Shown here one piece after another: positions 1 to 9,700 of a stretch of DNA of 64,000 nucleotides. The notes under the pieces are model-generated. The model made no database searches, was not told the DNA's origin, and worked only from the letters and a program-made list of their open reading frames with translations. Both the position numbers and the translations under genes were made by a program. The first letter of the stretch is position 1. Each line of letters opens with the position of its first letter. The stretch lies in contig CALAJH010000011.1 of assembly GCA_937922655.1 (NCBI GenBank), positions 1 through 64,000 on the forward strand, given 5' to 3'. The stretch comes from an uncultured Bacteroidia bacterium (GTDB taxonomy: Bacteria; Bacteroidota; Bacteroidia; J057; CALAJH01).

Positions 1-7
1 CTTGGCT

Positions 8-1132
8 TCAAGATTTTGTGTTGCGGGTCAAAGAAAAAATCGATTTTAGAAAGTCGCCGATGCCCGACGGTTTGGTATCGAGGTTGTTGGTGTCGGAATA
101 AACCAAATAATCGTTAAGCCGGGGTTCGGGGAGGTCGTGAAAGCCAAATGTAGCGAACTCTTTTTTCAAGTTGTCTACAATTCGCGGAAAGCTTTCTTTT
201 TTATCGTCGAGGCTTGTCGTTTTTTTCAAACGCGCGCCGACGCTTATAAGAAACGCTTTTTGGGCATGTCCTTTATCCGACGGTACGCACGTAACGCTTT
301 GACTTTTCTCGTTCAAAACAAAGCCTGCGTATTCGAGTTGTTGAATACACCTCAAACCTAGTTTTTTTATGGGAATTTGAAAGGGAAATTCGTCGTTAAA
401 ATCCGGTTCGACGGTGGCACGATAAACGCCGGCCTCGGAGTCGAAAACAAGTTTTAATCCGCGATACCGTACGTTGTCGAAGATGTCGTCCCACGAAGGA
501 AAGCCGTCGAGATTTATGGGAGTTTTTCCGATGCTTATCGTTGCCTTTTCGGGAGCGAGGGTCAGTGTGGCCTTTTCATTTTTTTCTTCGGGGCCGCCGT
601 TGCATTTGGAGCCGAAAACGGGGTCGTTTCCCGTCAAAACGACGGTGGCCTCTCCGTTTTTGACGAGGACGGGGCTACGCAAAATTTCGGCCAATTTATC
701 GTAACCTTCGGGGGTGAAGGTTTTGGACTTGGAGTCGGGCTTTTGAATTTCCGCTTTCACAATGGCAAGGCGTCCGTTAAAGTTTACCCATGTAAGCGCA
801 AGGGCATGGTCGTCGCCAAGGGGTTGAAAATTCTTTCCCGTAACCGCGATATCCCCGCCTTTGTCCGTGAGTTGAAAAGCGTTGTCGGACGTGGGTTCGG
901 CCGCACCCATTTCCGTGAGTTTGATGCAGATATTTTTACAGGCGAAAAGCGGCATTTTGGGAAAAAGTTCGCTTTTTACCCGTTCGGGCGTGATAGGGGC
1001 GTTGTGTCGGCGGTCGTAAAAATGTTGAACGATGGCCGTCCACGGGTCTTTGGCGTAATGCAATAGGAAGTTGCCGCGCACAAAAGCGGTATAGACAACC
1101 GCATTTTTGGATTCAAATATTAGTTGTTTCAT
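8..1132 (-). CDS. Hypothetical protein, second gene of a helicase operon
   Basis: I do not recognise this 374-residue protein. It has no signal peptide and no membrane segment, so it is probably cytoplasmic. Residues about 30-100 look like a winged-helix fold: a helical stretch with ITPERVKSEL, then KLTEMGAAE, then LTDKGGDIAVTG, which resembles a wing. The middle is beta-rich and the C-terminus is charged and helical. It starts 35 nt downstream of the helicase stop on the same strand, so the two are probably co-transcribed, and the operon may continue past the left edge because the stop codon is only 7 nt from it. A UPF1-like helicase beside an unknown partner recalls multi-gene phage-defence cassettes, but no diagnostic nuclease or effector motif is visible. 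The partner role is inference from gene order alone. Confidence 0.6.
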   Translation of the reverse strand: MKQLIFESKNAVVYTAFVRGNFLLHYAKDPWTAIVQHFYDRRHNAPITPERVKSELFPKMPLFACKNICIKLTEMGAAEPTSDNAFQLTDKGGDIAVTGKNFQPLGDDHALALTWVNFNGRLAIVKAEIQKPDSKSKTFTPEGYDKLAEILRSPVLVKNGEATVVLTGNDPVFGSKCNGGPEEKNEKATLTLAPEKATISIGKTPINLDGFPSWDDIFDNVRYRGLKLVFDSEAGVYRATVEPDFNDEFPFQIPIKKLGLRCIQQLEYAGFVLNEKSQSVTCVPSDKGHAQKAFLISVGARLKKTTSLDDKKESFPRIVDNLKKEFATFGFHDLPEPRLNDYLVYSDTNNLDTKPSGIGDFLKSIFSLTRNTKS

Positions 1133-1167
1133 TAGTTAATTTTGAAATGTCGTTAATTTTTTAGGGT

Positions 1168-3639
1168 TTATCGTTTGGGAATGGATTTGGCGAGCTCGCG
1201 CACGGCCTCGGTAAAACCGTCGCCGACCATGGATTCGGGTTTGCCGAAAAGTACGAGCTTGTGGCGGGCGCGGGTAAGGGCGACGTTCAGGCGATTGGGG
1301 GTGTTGTAAAACGGTTTTCCCGCCCATTTGGTAAAGCAAAGCAGTATTGCGTCCGCTTCCTGCCCTTGAAAACGGTCTACGGTCGAGACCCGTACTTCCA
1401 AATGCGAAAATTTTTTCTCCCCCACTTTGTTGCGCAACAGTCGTTCTTGGCCGCGATAAAAGCTCAGTACGCCCACGCTCAGTGTAACGTGCTTTTCGGC
1501 GGCAAAAGCGTTGAGTTTTTCGAGTTCGTCGAAAACCTTTTCGACCTCTTCGGGATTGACGTTCCGGTCGCGGTCGCCGTCTTTGTTTACCCGACGCCAA
1601 ACGACGACGTTTTCGTCGCCCCGGTAGGCGGCCAAGGGATTGACCCGATTCTTAACGCTTGCGGCGGTGGCGAGGTTTTGGCCGTCGTAAAAATATTTGC
1701 GGGGAATTTCGGCGATTTCGCCGGCCATACGGTTTTGGAACGCCAGCGATTCAAAACGCGCCTCAAACGCCTGTTCTCCGTAGACCTCGGGCATTCCTAG
1801 GGTTAGCGCGTCGTTATATTCTTCTTCGTCGTCGTACTCCGGATAGGAATTGCGTGCGCCGTTACGGTGGTTCAACACCTCGTGGATATCGTTATAAGCC
1901 ACGCCGCGTTGCAGGGCTTCCAAAATGGATGGAAAGCTCAATCTGCGTATGGATTCGATGACGTCCACTTGGCTGTCGGTCAGAGGGGCGAGTTGTTCTC
2001 GAAGTTTTTTGTCGATGTCGCGGGCAAAATCGGGGTTGGCGCGATAGGAAAATCGACGTTCAATTAGACTGACGATTTGGTCGGTTTTTTCGACGTCCAA
2101 GCCCGTTTTTTGAGCGACGAGGTCGGCGACGGCGTCGGCCTCGCAATACGGAGAAAGTTGTTGGACGTCGCCGACCAAGACCCAACGCCGACAAAGGTTG
2201 GCCGGCACCAAAAAAGAGTCTATCGTTGCCTTCGAGGCTTCGTCCACGATGAGGTAGTCGAAGGGTTTTTCGCCGGGTTTGGGGTTGCGGATGACGGGGT
2301 GGGAAAGCAGGCCCGCCATCGTTCCCGCGATAAGGTTGCACTGTTCCATGATGAAACGCTCGAAGGTCTCGTTGCCTTTGGCGACGGTGGCCAATTGTTT
2401 TTGTCCTTCGGTGGCGTCGGGGTCGTGCGACAATTCAACCAACGCGGAAATCTGGGCGTTTATCAAGCGCTTAAGCCCGAATTCCTCTTTGACGTTTTCG
2501 GCGCCGATACGGTTTTCGTTGGAGGCCACGCGTGCGGCGAAGACGTATTTTTGTACCACGTTGCGGATTTTGTCGTCGAGCATGCGTTCGAGGACGTTGT
2601 CCACGGCGACGTGCGTTGAAGAGGCCAACAGTACGCGTTTGTTTCGTACGGCGAGTTGCAAAATCAGTTCAAGGATGACGGTTGTTTTTCCTGAGCCTGG
2701 CGGGCCTTCGAGAACGGCAAATTCGGGGGTGGACAAGGCTTTTTCAACGAAGGCGCGTTGTTGCGCGGCGCCGTCGCGGTTTCCGTCCGTCAATATGTAC
2801 CATTCTTTCACCCGCTCGGGCGTAAATTGCGGCAACGTTCGCTCCTCTTCGAACAGCGCTCGCAAAGGCATTTGGTGTTCGGTCGGGTGGAAGAGCAGTT
2901 GTTTGACGGCTTTTTTGCGTTGCTCGAGTTCGTAGAGGTTGATGGTCGGGTAAAGTTCGATTTTTTCCCTGTTGATTTCGGGAAACTCAAACCATATGCG
3001 TTCGTTCCATGCGTCGGCGTCGCGAAGGTTGTGGCGTTTCCATTTGACGTTGGGTTTTTGGGCTTCGGCTTCGTCGGCAAAACCGCATTGACCGTCCTCG
3101 CCCTCCAACTCCATTTGGCGCAGGCACTGTTCGTAACGTTTCTTGAAGCGTACGGTTTCTTTTTTGTCGTTTTCGTTTTTGACCACGGGGTTGAATCCGC
3201 GCCAATCAATTTCATAACGGGGTTCGCGCCGCTCGGCCGATAGGCGCGTAGCCTTGACTTTGTGTTTTTCTTTGTCGGTTGTCGAATATTCGACCCAAAT
3301 TTCGTTGTTCGTCTTAAACCACGAATTCGGAAGCCAGTCTTCGAAGGTTCCGGTTTTGCGCGGGGCCGGCAGGACGACGTAATCGTCTTTTTTCCCCTCG
3401 GGGCGAACAAACACCACTCCTTTTACCGCGCGGGAAAAGTGTAGCTCCTCGACTTTTGCCTTGACGAATAAAACGAACGACGTTTTGCCTTTTTTAGAGA
3501 AATCGCGTTGGTCTTTTATGGCCGCTTCGATTGAATCCAAGAAGGATTTTAGCATCGGCGAGCGCCTGAAGTTGCGTTTTGGCGCAAAGGCTTCCCCTTC
3601 TCCGCCCAAAATTTGGTACATTTTTTTCTTTGGGTACAT
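1168..3639 (-). CDS. UPF1-like superfamily 1 helicase (AAA domain)
   Basis: An 823-residue protein with an N-terminal region of about 300 residues of unknown fold and a C-terminal SF1 helicase core. The Walker A motif GPPGSGKTT lies near residue 313, the Walker B/DEAS motif (LIVDEASKA) near 465, motif III-like WVLVGDVQQLSP near 490, motif V VDRFQGQEAD near 753, and motif VI NVALTRARHKL near 790. This order is typical of the UPF1/DNA2 group (AAA_11/AAA_12), ATP-dependent RNA or DNA translocases. The RFQGQE and LTRAR signatures are intact, so it is probably active. It is the first gene of a minus-strand operon with the 374-residue unknown. Cellular role is not determinable from sequence; stand-alone UPF1-like helicases of this size are common in defence islands. 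Confidence 0.85.
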   Translation of the reverse strand: MYPKKKMYQILGGEGEAFAPKRNFRRSPMLKSFLDSIEAAIKDQRDFSKKGKTSFVLFVKAKVEELHFSRAVKGVVFVRPEGKKDDYVVLPAPRKTGTFEDWLPNSWFKTNNEIWVEYSTTDKEKHKVKATRLSAERREPRYEIDWRGFNPVVKNENDKKETVRFKKRYEQCLRQMELEGEDGQCGFADEAEAQKPNVKWKRHNLRDADAWNERIWFEFPEINREKIELYPTINLYELEQRKKAVKQLLFHPTEHQMPLRALFEEERTLPQFTPERVKEWYILTDGNRDGAAQQRAFVEKALSTPEFAVLEGPPGSGKTTVILELILQLAVRNKRVLLASSTHVAVDNVLERMLDDKIRNVVQKYVFAARVASNENRIGAENVKEEFGLKRLINAQISALVELSHDPDATEGQKQLATVAKGNETFERFIMEQCNLIAGTMAGLLSHPVIRNPKPGEKPFDYLIVDEASKATIDSFLVPANLCRRWVLVGDVQQLSPYCEADAVADLVAQKTGLDVEKTDQIVSLIERRFSYRANPDFARDIDKKLREQLAPLTDSQVDVIESIRRLSFPSILEALQRGVAYNDIHEVLNHRNGARNSYPEYDDEEEYNDALTLGMPEVYGEQAFEARFESLAFQNRMAGEIAEIPRKYFYDGQNLATAASVKNRVNPLAAYRGDENVVVWRRVNKDGDRDRNVNPEEVEKVFDELEKLNAFAAEKHVTLSVGVLSFYRGQERLLRNKVGEKKFSHLEVRVSTVDRFQGQEADAILLCFTKWAGKPFYNTPNRLNVALTRARHKLVLFGKPESMVGDGFTEAVRELAKSIPKR

Positions 3640-3710
3640 ATTAGTCGGCAGTAAGGTCTGTTGATATATTTATTTAGTTGCTTAACGGTTTGTAAACGTG
3701 TTTTTCCGAT

Positions 3711-3957
3711 GAATGGTTCAAATAATTGAAAAAGTTTCCGTTCTAATCGCGTCTAGAAGGCGTACCGGCGGCCGAGGGAACAGCTTTGCCGTGCTTCGCC
3801 TCGCAACTTGGTTTGTGCCGTTTATGGCCGTGTGGGGCTTGTTTTTCGGATGCATATTGGTTCTTTGGTGTAAAGTTTTGTAATTACTAGTTTTAACTCA
3901 ACGATTGAAAAACGCGCTTGACAAACGAATGGTTCCAATAATCGAAAAAAATTTACG
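3711..3957 (+). repeat. Imperfect direct repeat pair (3711-3740, 3927-3957)
   Basis: Two copies of about 30 nt begin GAATGGTTC and continue AATAAT(T/C)GAAAAA before an A/T-rich run and CG. They differ at a few positions and are 216 nt apart. Origin unknown: possibly protein-binding sites for the helicase-operon promoter or relics of a duplication. Confidence 0.35.
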
Positions 3958-4181
3958 ACCATTTGGCTCGGGCAAGTTGTATGATTGTGGGGAGAGAGGA
4001 TTCGGACGGCGTCAAGGCGGTGCGCCAAGCCGTGTTTTATGGCGGACGAACCCGTTCGGTCTTGTTTCACTTGTAAAAACGTGGTGTGGAATCAAAAGCG
4101 TATGGCGGGGTGGTCGCATAAATTTATTACATTCTTAACGATATCTACTTTTTGTTCATACGAAGGTAACGGAAAGGTGCA

Positions 4182-4189
4182 TAACTTTG
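4182..4189 (+). promoter_or_regulatory. -7 box TAACTTTG upstream of the sphingomyelinase-like gene
   Basis: TAACTTTG matches the Bacteroidota -7 consensus TAnnTTTG and lies 23 nt before the ATG at 4213. I do not see a clear TTTG -33 box at 19-21 nt spacing. Confidence 0.45.
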
Positions 4190-4212
4190 CAATGTAAACA
4201 GATAGAACGTCC

Positions 4213-5124
4213 ATGAATCGGTTATTGGTACTTGCGGCGACGTTGCCGTTTGTGTGGATAAACGCCCATGCGGCGCCGGGCGACACGCTTCGCGTCCTTT
4301 CTTGGAATATTTACATGCTTCCCAAGCCTTTGATTACGGGCCAATTCATGCGCGTTCCCAAAATCGTTGAAACCCTTAAACGCTCGAATTACGACGTTCT
4401 GTGTTTGCAGGAAGCGTTTGTCAAACGGGTGGAACGCCGTTTGAAAACCGATTTGGCCGCCGAATATCCTTACTTTGCCAATCTGCCCGTATACAGAAAA
4501 CCTTTGAAGGCCGCGAATTCGGGTATTGTGGTCATGAGCAAACACCCTATTCGCTTCGCCCACGGCATATTGTACGACGAGGCGACGGGCATCGACAAAA
4601 CGGCTCAAAAAGGCGCGCTTTTGGTTGAAATCGAAATCAACGGCAAACCCGTTCAGGTCGTCTCGACCCACTTGCAGTCCGGCAATTACAAGCGTTCCCA
4701 AAGAATCCGCGACCGTCAATACCTTCAAATTTACGAACGTCTGCTCAAACCATTCGAGCGTCCGGGCGTGCCGCAAATCGTTGCCGGAGACATGAACACC
4801 GAACAGCGCGACAGCGTCCGCTATAGACGAATGCTCCGTACGCTCAAAGCCAAAGACACCAATCCCAAGTCGAAGGAATGCTCCTACAATGGCGGCGTTT
4901 GCGACCTTGTCGGCAAATCCGACCGCAACTATAAGGAATACATCGACTACGTGCTCTATCGAACGAATCGGGCGTTGATACGGCCCGTGGCAGGGCGGGT
5001 CAAACGTTTCATGGCCGATTGGTGCGGGCCGACGCTCGGACGCAAACGCGACCTCTCCGACCATTTCGCCGTCGAGGCCGTTTTCGTTTTGGGCGAAGCC
5101 GACGACAATGCTTTCGACGATTAG
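4213..5124 (+). CDS. Exported endonuclease/exonuclease/phosphatase-family protein, sphingomyelinase-like
   Basis: A 303-residue protein with a signal peptide (residues 1-20, ending AHA) and a metal-dependent phosphodiesterase fold. Catalytic landmarks are in order: SWNIY (about 30-34), CLQEAF with the metal-binding Glu near 67, STHLQ near 150, AGDMNTE near 192, IDYVLY near 245 and LSDHF near 283. The spacing of the STHLQ motif, a KGALL segment before it, and the GDMN motif resemble bacterial neutral sphingomyelinase C more than the nuclease branch, so a phospholipid or sphingolipid substrate is plausible in a phylum that makes sphingolipids. A nuclease or other phosphatase is the alternative. 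It precedes the nucleotidyltransferase gene by 15 nt. Confidence 0.8.
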   Translation: MNRLLVLAATLPFVWINAHAAPGDTLRVLSWNIYMLPKPLITGQFMRVPKIVETLKRSNYDVLCLQEAFVKRVERRLKTDLAAEYPYFANLPVYRKPLKAANSGIVVMSKHPIRFAHGILYDEATGIDKTAQKGALLVEIEINGKPVQVVSTHLQSGNYKRSQRIRDRQYLQIYERLLKPFERPGVPQIVAGDMNTEQRDSVRYRRMLRTLKAKDTNPKSKECSYNGGVCDLVGKSDRNYKEYIDYVLYRTNRALIRPVAGRVKRFMADWCGPTLGRKRDLSDHFAVEAVFVLGEADDNAFDD

Positions 5125-5139
5125 TCGTAAATTCGCGTC

Positions 5140-6270
5140 ATGCAATGGGCGCTCTTCGACGATGGGGACGACTTCTTCCCCTTGACCTTCACCCGACCCG
5201 TTTGGGACCTGCGCATCGGAATTCTTACTTTGCGCGAAAAGTGGCAAAAAGAACTTCCCCAAATATCCGCCGTCGCTCACGACCGGCTCAAAGAACTATT
5301 CGACCGTCCCCCCCCGCCCGGCGATTGCGTCTTTGTTTCGGGCCGCTGTTTCCCGGACGCGGAATTCGTTCGTCGCCTAAAAAACGATTTGGCTCCGGGC
5401 GAGGGATGGGTGGACGAAGAGGGAAAAACTTTGGCGTTCCGCGCCCAATCTTTTCCCGCCGATTTTCGACCCGCAACGTATCCCAACGTTTATCGTTTGC
5501 GCCAAATTGCCGATATTTTTCTTTTTAACGGCAAAGAAATCGTCGCGGACTTGGGACGCTTAAACATTCGGGGGGCTGCCGGCGACCCGCATACCATCGT
5601 ATACGCCCCGGAAAACGTGTACATCCATCCGTCGGCGAAAATCAAGGCGGCGATTTTGGACGCCGAAACGGGTCCGATATACGTCGGTCCGAACGTTCAA
5701 ATTCAAATCGGCGCGATGATACAAGGGCCGGCGGCGTTTTGCGAAGGTTCCGTCGCCAACGTCGGCGTCAAAATTCGGCCCGAAACCACCGTAGGCCCCT
5801 ATTGTAAGGTCGGCGGCGAAATCTCCAATTCCGTTCTTTGGGGGTATTCCAACAAGGCGCACGACGGCTTTTTGGGCAATTCGGTTTTGGGGGCGTGGTG
5901 CAACCTCGGCGCCGACACCAACGTTTCCAATCTCAAAAACAATTATTCCACCGTTCGCGTTCGGCATGTGGCTTCGGGGCAAGATCGCGACACGGGCTTG
6001 CAATTTTGCGGGTTGACCATGGGCGACCACTCCAAGTCGGGCATCAACACCATGTTCAATACGGGTACGGTCGTCGGTGTTTCGTCCAACGTTTTCGGCG
6101 CGGGCTTTCCGCCCAAATATATTCCGTCCTTTGCTTGGGGAGAAAACGAAGTTTACGACGTGGAAAAAGCGATTGCGGTGGCTCGGCGGGTATACGCCCG
6201 GAGAAACGCGGTATTCGGCCCGGCCGACGAACGTCTGTTTCGAGCCGTTTTTGAAGCTGAAAGGCAATAA
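5140..6270 (+). CDS. GlmU-like sugar nucleotidyltransferase with left-handed beta-helix
   Basis: A 376-residue cytoplasmic protein. The N-terminus reads LFDDGDDFFPLTFTRPVWDLRIG and then ILTLREKW, the hallmark of the Bacteroidota 'alternative GlmU' family (UDP-GlcNAc diphosphorylase/GlcN-1-P acetyltransferase-type proteins). The N-terminal half (about 1-160) is the truncated nucleotidyltransferase-like part. The C-terminal half (about 165-345) contains hexapeptide-repeat turns forming a left-handed beta-helix, as in acyl- and acetyltransferases, with GLTMGDHSKSGINTMFNTGTVVG near 290-310. The likely role is production of UDP-GlcNAc or a related nucleotide sugar for envelope synthesis. The start is the ATG 15 nt after the preceding stop. 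Confidence 0.85.
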   Translation: MQWALFDDGDDFFPLTFTRPVWDLRIGILTLREKWQKELPQISAVAHDRLKELFDRPPPPGDCVFVSGRCFPDAEFVRRLKNDLAPGEGWVDEEGKTLAFRAQSFPADFRPATYPNVYRLRQIADIFLFNGKEIVADLGRLNIRGAAGDPHTIVYAPENVYIHPSAKIKAAILDAETGPIYVGPNVQIQIGAMIQGPAAFCEGSVANVGVKIRPETTVGPYCKVGGEISNSVLWGYSNKAHDGFLGNSVLGAWCNLGADTNVSNLKNNYSTVRVRHVASGQDRDTGLQFCGLTMGDHSKSGINTMFNTGTVVGVSSNVFGAGFPPKYIPSFAWGENEVYDVEKAIAVARRVYARRNAVFGPADERLFRAVFEAERQ

Positions 6271-6396
6271 ATCGAAAGAATAACGTACTTTTGTTGATGT
6301 TCGTCGGCCGTTCGGCAGGGAATTTTTACCGTTCAAAGACGAATTGGGTTCGTTAGCGAAGTTCTGTTTGCGCAAGCTACTCATTTTTTAATATTT

Positions 6397-6428
6397 TTTG
6401 GCGGTTGCAATAAATCTACTTAACTTTG
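6397..6428 (+). promoter_or_regulatory. Consensus Bacteroidota promoter (TTTG-N20-TAACTTTG)
   Basis: The -33 TTTG at 6397-6400 and the -7 TAACTTTG at 6421-6428 are separated by exactly 20 nt, the textbook spacing for the phylum's primary sigma factor. Transcription would start near 6434, giving a leader of about 40 nt before the ATG at 6476, and would cover both the small exported protein and the giant T9SS protein. Confidence 0.75.
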
Positions 6429-6475
6429 GGGGTTGAATTTATCTTTAATTATAAGACCCTAATTTAAAAAGGTAT

Positions 6476-6775
6476 ATGAAAAGAATATTTACGATACTGG
6501 CCGTTTGTGCGGCGCCGATAGGGTCGCATGCCGCGGACGGCGTGCTTATCGGCATTCCGCATTTATCGGAAAAGACCCGCCCCGCCGTTGAGGCGACGAT
6601 AACGTCGGCGGGTGGCAAAATCACGGGCTTCTGCGAAAGCCACAACGTTTACGTGGTGGAAAACGCCGAGGCCGAAGCCGTTGTCAAAGCGCTTGCCGAA
6701 AAGAACGTGGAAGCTTTCGTTAAAGTCGGCTCCGTTCAAGAACTTCAAGAAAATTGCCCAAACTTTAAAAACTAG
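6476..6775 (+). CDS. Small exported protein of unknown function
   Basis: A 99-residue protein with a clear signal peptide (MKRIFTILAVCAAPIGSHA, cleavage after residue 19). The mature part of about 80 residues alternates beta strands and helices (VLIGIPHL, then a helix, then KITGFCESHNVYVVE, then a helix, then VEAFVKVGS), consistent with a small ferredoxin-like or protease-inhibitor-like alpha/beta fold. It has two cysteines. I do not recognise the family. It lies 8 nt upstream of the 1733-residue T9SS protein under one strong promoter, so it may act with it, for example as a periplasmic chaperone or inhibitor (inference). Confidence 0.65.
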   Translation: MKRIFTILAVCAAPIGSHAADGVLIGIPHLSEKTRPAVEATITSAGGKITGFCESHNVYVVENAEAEAVVKALAEKNVEAFVKVGSVQELQENCPNFKN

Positions 6776-6783
6776 CTACGGTT

Positions 6784-9700
6784 ATGAATAGAATTTTACT
6801 TTCGTTTTTATTCCTTATTTCTTGGGGAATAGGATTACGGGAAGCCAATGCGCAATGTTCGGGCGGTACCAACAGCGGTACCATTTCACCCATTGCGACT
6901 TGGCAGACGGTGATGGTAGGCGCCGGCGGCGTGGCAAGGTACTTTACCTTTAACGCAACAGCCGGAACGACGTATGAATTTTCATTTTGTGCCGCCGACG
7001 GCGGCTCCGCCGGCTTTGACACTCAAATTACCATCCGCACCAACGCCGACGCTTACGCCGGCGGTTACAACGACGATTTTTGTGGCACACGGTCCAAGCT
7101 TTCTTGGACTTGCGTTACAAGCGGTACCTACCGCGTGTTGATTAATCGTTACAACTGCAACACGTTAACGGCTACATCGACGCTTGCGTATCGAAGCGTT
7201 GCGCCTTTACCCGGGGCTACGTGTAGCAATCCGATAGTCGTGAGCAGTTATCCTTACACCAACGCCAACACCACGTGTGGATCTATAAACGACTATGGAA
7301 CCCAGTGTAGCAGTTCGTACGGCGGCGGAGAAGATTTGGTTTATCAATTGAACATCACCACCACGGGGGTCTACAATTTTAGTTTGACCGGTACGGCGGG
7401 ATGGTCGGGGATGTTTCTCAAATCCGCCGCGAATTGTACTAACGCGGCGAGCTGTTTGACTTACGACGCCAACAGCAGTTCTTCGCAGTCTTTTTCTTAC
7501 AATTTCACTTCCACCGGAACGTATTATTTGATTATCGATACTTGGCCGCCTCCGACGTGCACGGGCTTTACGCTGAACATATCGGCTCCGACCGCTCCGC
7601 CGTCGAACGACAACTGCGCGGGTTCCATCGCTTTGACGCCCGGACCTACGTGCAGCTACACGGCGGGGACGACGGCCGGCGCCACCTTGTCTTTGGCCGG
7701 CTGTTCGGGTACGGCGGACGACGACGTGTGGTATCATTTCGTGGCAACGCAAACGACGCATGTGGTTCAAGTGCAGGGAGGCGCGAGTTTCGACGCCGTT
7801 ATTCAGGTTTACAGCGGTACTTGCGGCGGTACGTCGATAACATGTACCAACGTCAATGGCGCGGGATTGATGGAAACGGTAAGCATTTCGGGCTTGACGG
7901 TCGGCGCCACTTACTGGGTGCGTACGTATCACGCGGGAACGGGTTCTTCGGCCACGCCCACATTCAATATTTGTGTTACCGACCCGCCGCCGGGCGACAA
8001 CTGTTCCTCGCCCGTAGTGGTCAGTTCTTATCCTTATAGTATATCTTCCACTACTTTGGGATTGACGAACGATTACGGTTCCCAAAGTTGCAACACGCTG
8101 TATGGCGGCGGCAACGACGCCGTGTTCCAACTCAACATTTCCACTCCCGGTCCTTATTCCATCGACTTGACCAACACCAGCAGCACCGGCTATATCGGCT
8201 GGTTTTTGGCAACAACGTGCGGTAATACGGGGCCGAGCTTGATGTGCCAAGTTTCGGGTTTTGGTAACAACGCCTCCGGCGTATACAATTTTACCTCTCC
8301 CGGGACTTATTACCTCATTATTGATTATTGGCCTTCCCCCTACAATTCGGGCTATACGCTGAATATTATTCCGCTGGTTTGTCCGGCGGGATTGGGGCCG
8401 ATAGTCAATGTGCCCTCTTTACCTTACAGTTCTTCCGGAAGAACCACTTGCGCTCAAGGCAATGAATTGACGCCCTCCACAGCCGTAACGTGCGGAAGCA
8501 ACCTCTATTTTACCGACATGGACGAGGTTTTTGTATTTACTCCGACGACCAGTGGCTTGATTACCGTCAATTTAACGACTGCGTCCACCAACACGGGTTT
8601 GGCTTTGTATCAAGATTGCCCGTTTAGCGGCACGTGCGTGAATTACAACCAAAGCACCTCGGGAAGTAAAACGATGTGTGCCACCGTGGCCGCCGGTCAA
8701 ACGTACTATTTAATCGTCGATAGTTATCTGACGCCCGGAGGTTGCATCGGTACTTACAGCATCAGCATCACAGCTCCCGGCGCGTCGCCTTCGTGCGTCT
8801 CCGGTTTGGGAACGGGGGTGGTGAACATCCCTACGCTTCCGTATAGCGTTACGGGCCATTCCACGTGTGGACAAGTAAACGACCTGACTTCGTCGAATAC
8901 GCTGGTTTGTGGCAGTTCGTTGTATTACTCTGCCGAAGATCGCGTTTATGTATTTACTCCCACGGTTTCGGGAACCAGCATCATAACCCTGACCAGCACA
9001 AGCTCGTACGTAGGCTTGGCTTTGTACGCCGGATGCCCGCTGGCCGACGCCTGTTATGGCGGCGGCGGAACTTGTGTGGCGCAAGAACAGTCGTCTTCGG
9101 GCTCCCAAACTATGACCGTGTGCCTGCAAGCCGGGCAAACCTATTATCTCTTGGTAGACCAGTGGGCGCCGCCAACCTGCATCCCCACTTACAACCTATC
9201 GATTACCGCGCCGGTTTCGGGGGCGGGGGCTTTGAACGACTTGCCCTGCTCCGCACTTGAATTGCCGATGGGAATTTACGTCGGCGGCACAAACGCATGT
9301 GCAACGGGCGTAGGCGAACCCGGCGTTCCCGGTTGTTGGTCGGGTGGAACCTTGAACACCGTGTGGTATCGTTTTGTCGCTCCTTCGACGACGGTCAAAA
9401 TCCGTACCATTCTTTATTCTTTGACCAACACCCAAATCGCCGTTTATTCGGGTACCTGTTCCGCTTTGTCGTTGATTGCCTGCAACCAAAACGCCCCGGA
9501 TTGCGGATTTACCTCCGTACTCAACTCCGAATTGACGCTTACGGGATTAACCGCAGGCGCGACGTATTTTGTGCGCGTGGACGGCGTCAACGACCTAAAA
9601 GGTAATTTCAGCATCGTTGCCATTGACGGAGCGTCTTCGTTTCCTCCCCTCAATGGGCAGGATTGTCCTTCGCCGGTACCGGTTTGCAACTCGACTTTCG

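Larger units (their letters stand above)
3640..4212. other. Intergenic region, 573 nt, no convincing gene
   Basis: The region separates the leftward helicase operon from the rightward phosphodiesterase gene, so it must carry both promoters. Small ORFs of 60-80 codons exist on both strands but lack recognisable domains, secretion signals or good start contexts. The only internal structure I see is an imperfect direct repeat of about 30 nt (3711-3740 and 3927-3957) and a Bacteroidota -7 box at 4182-4189. Confidence 0.5.

Noticed and set aside
3822-4070. An 82-codon minus-strand ORF in the first intergenic region
   Set aside because: No family signature, no secretion signal, and it overlaps the region expected to hold promoters.
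4063-4078. A parS-like sequence (TGTTTCACTTGTAAAA)
   Set aside because: Thirteen of sixteen positions match the parS consensus, but the central CACGTG is broken and the right half is degenerate; a single half-site far from parB is not persuasive.
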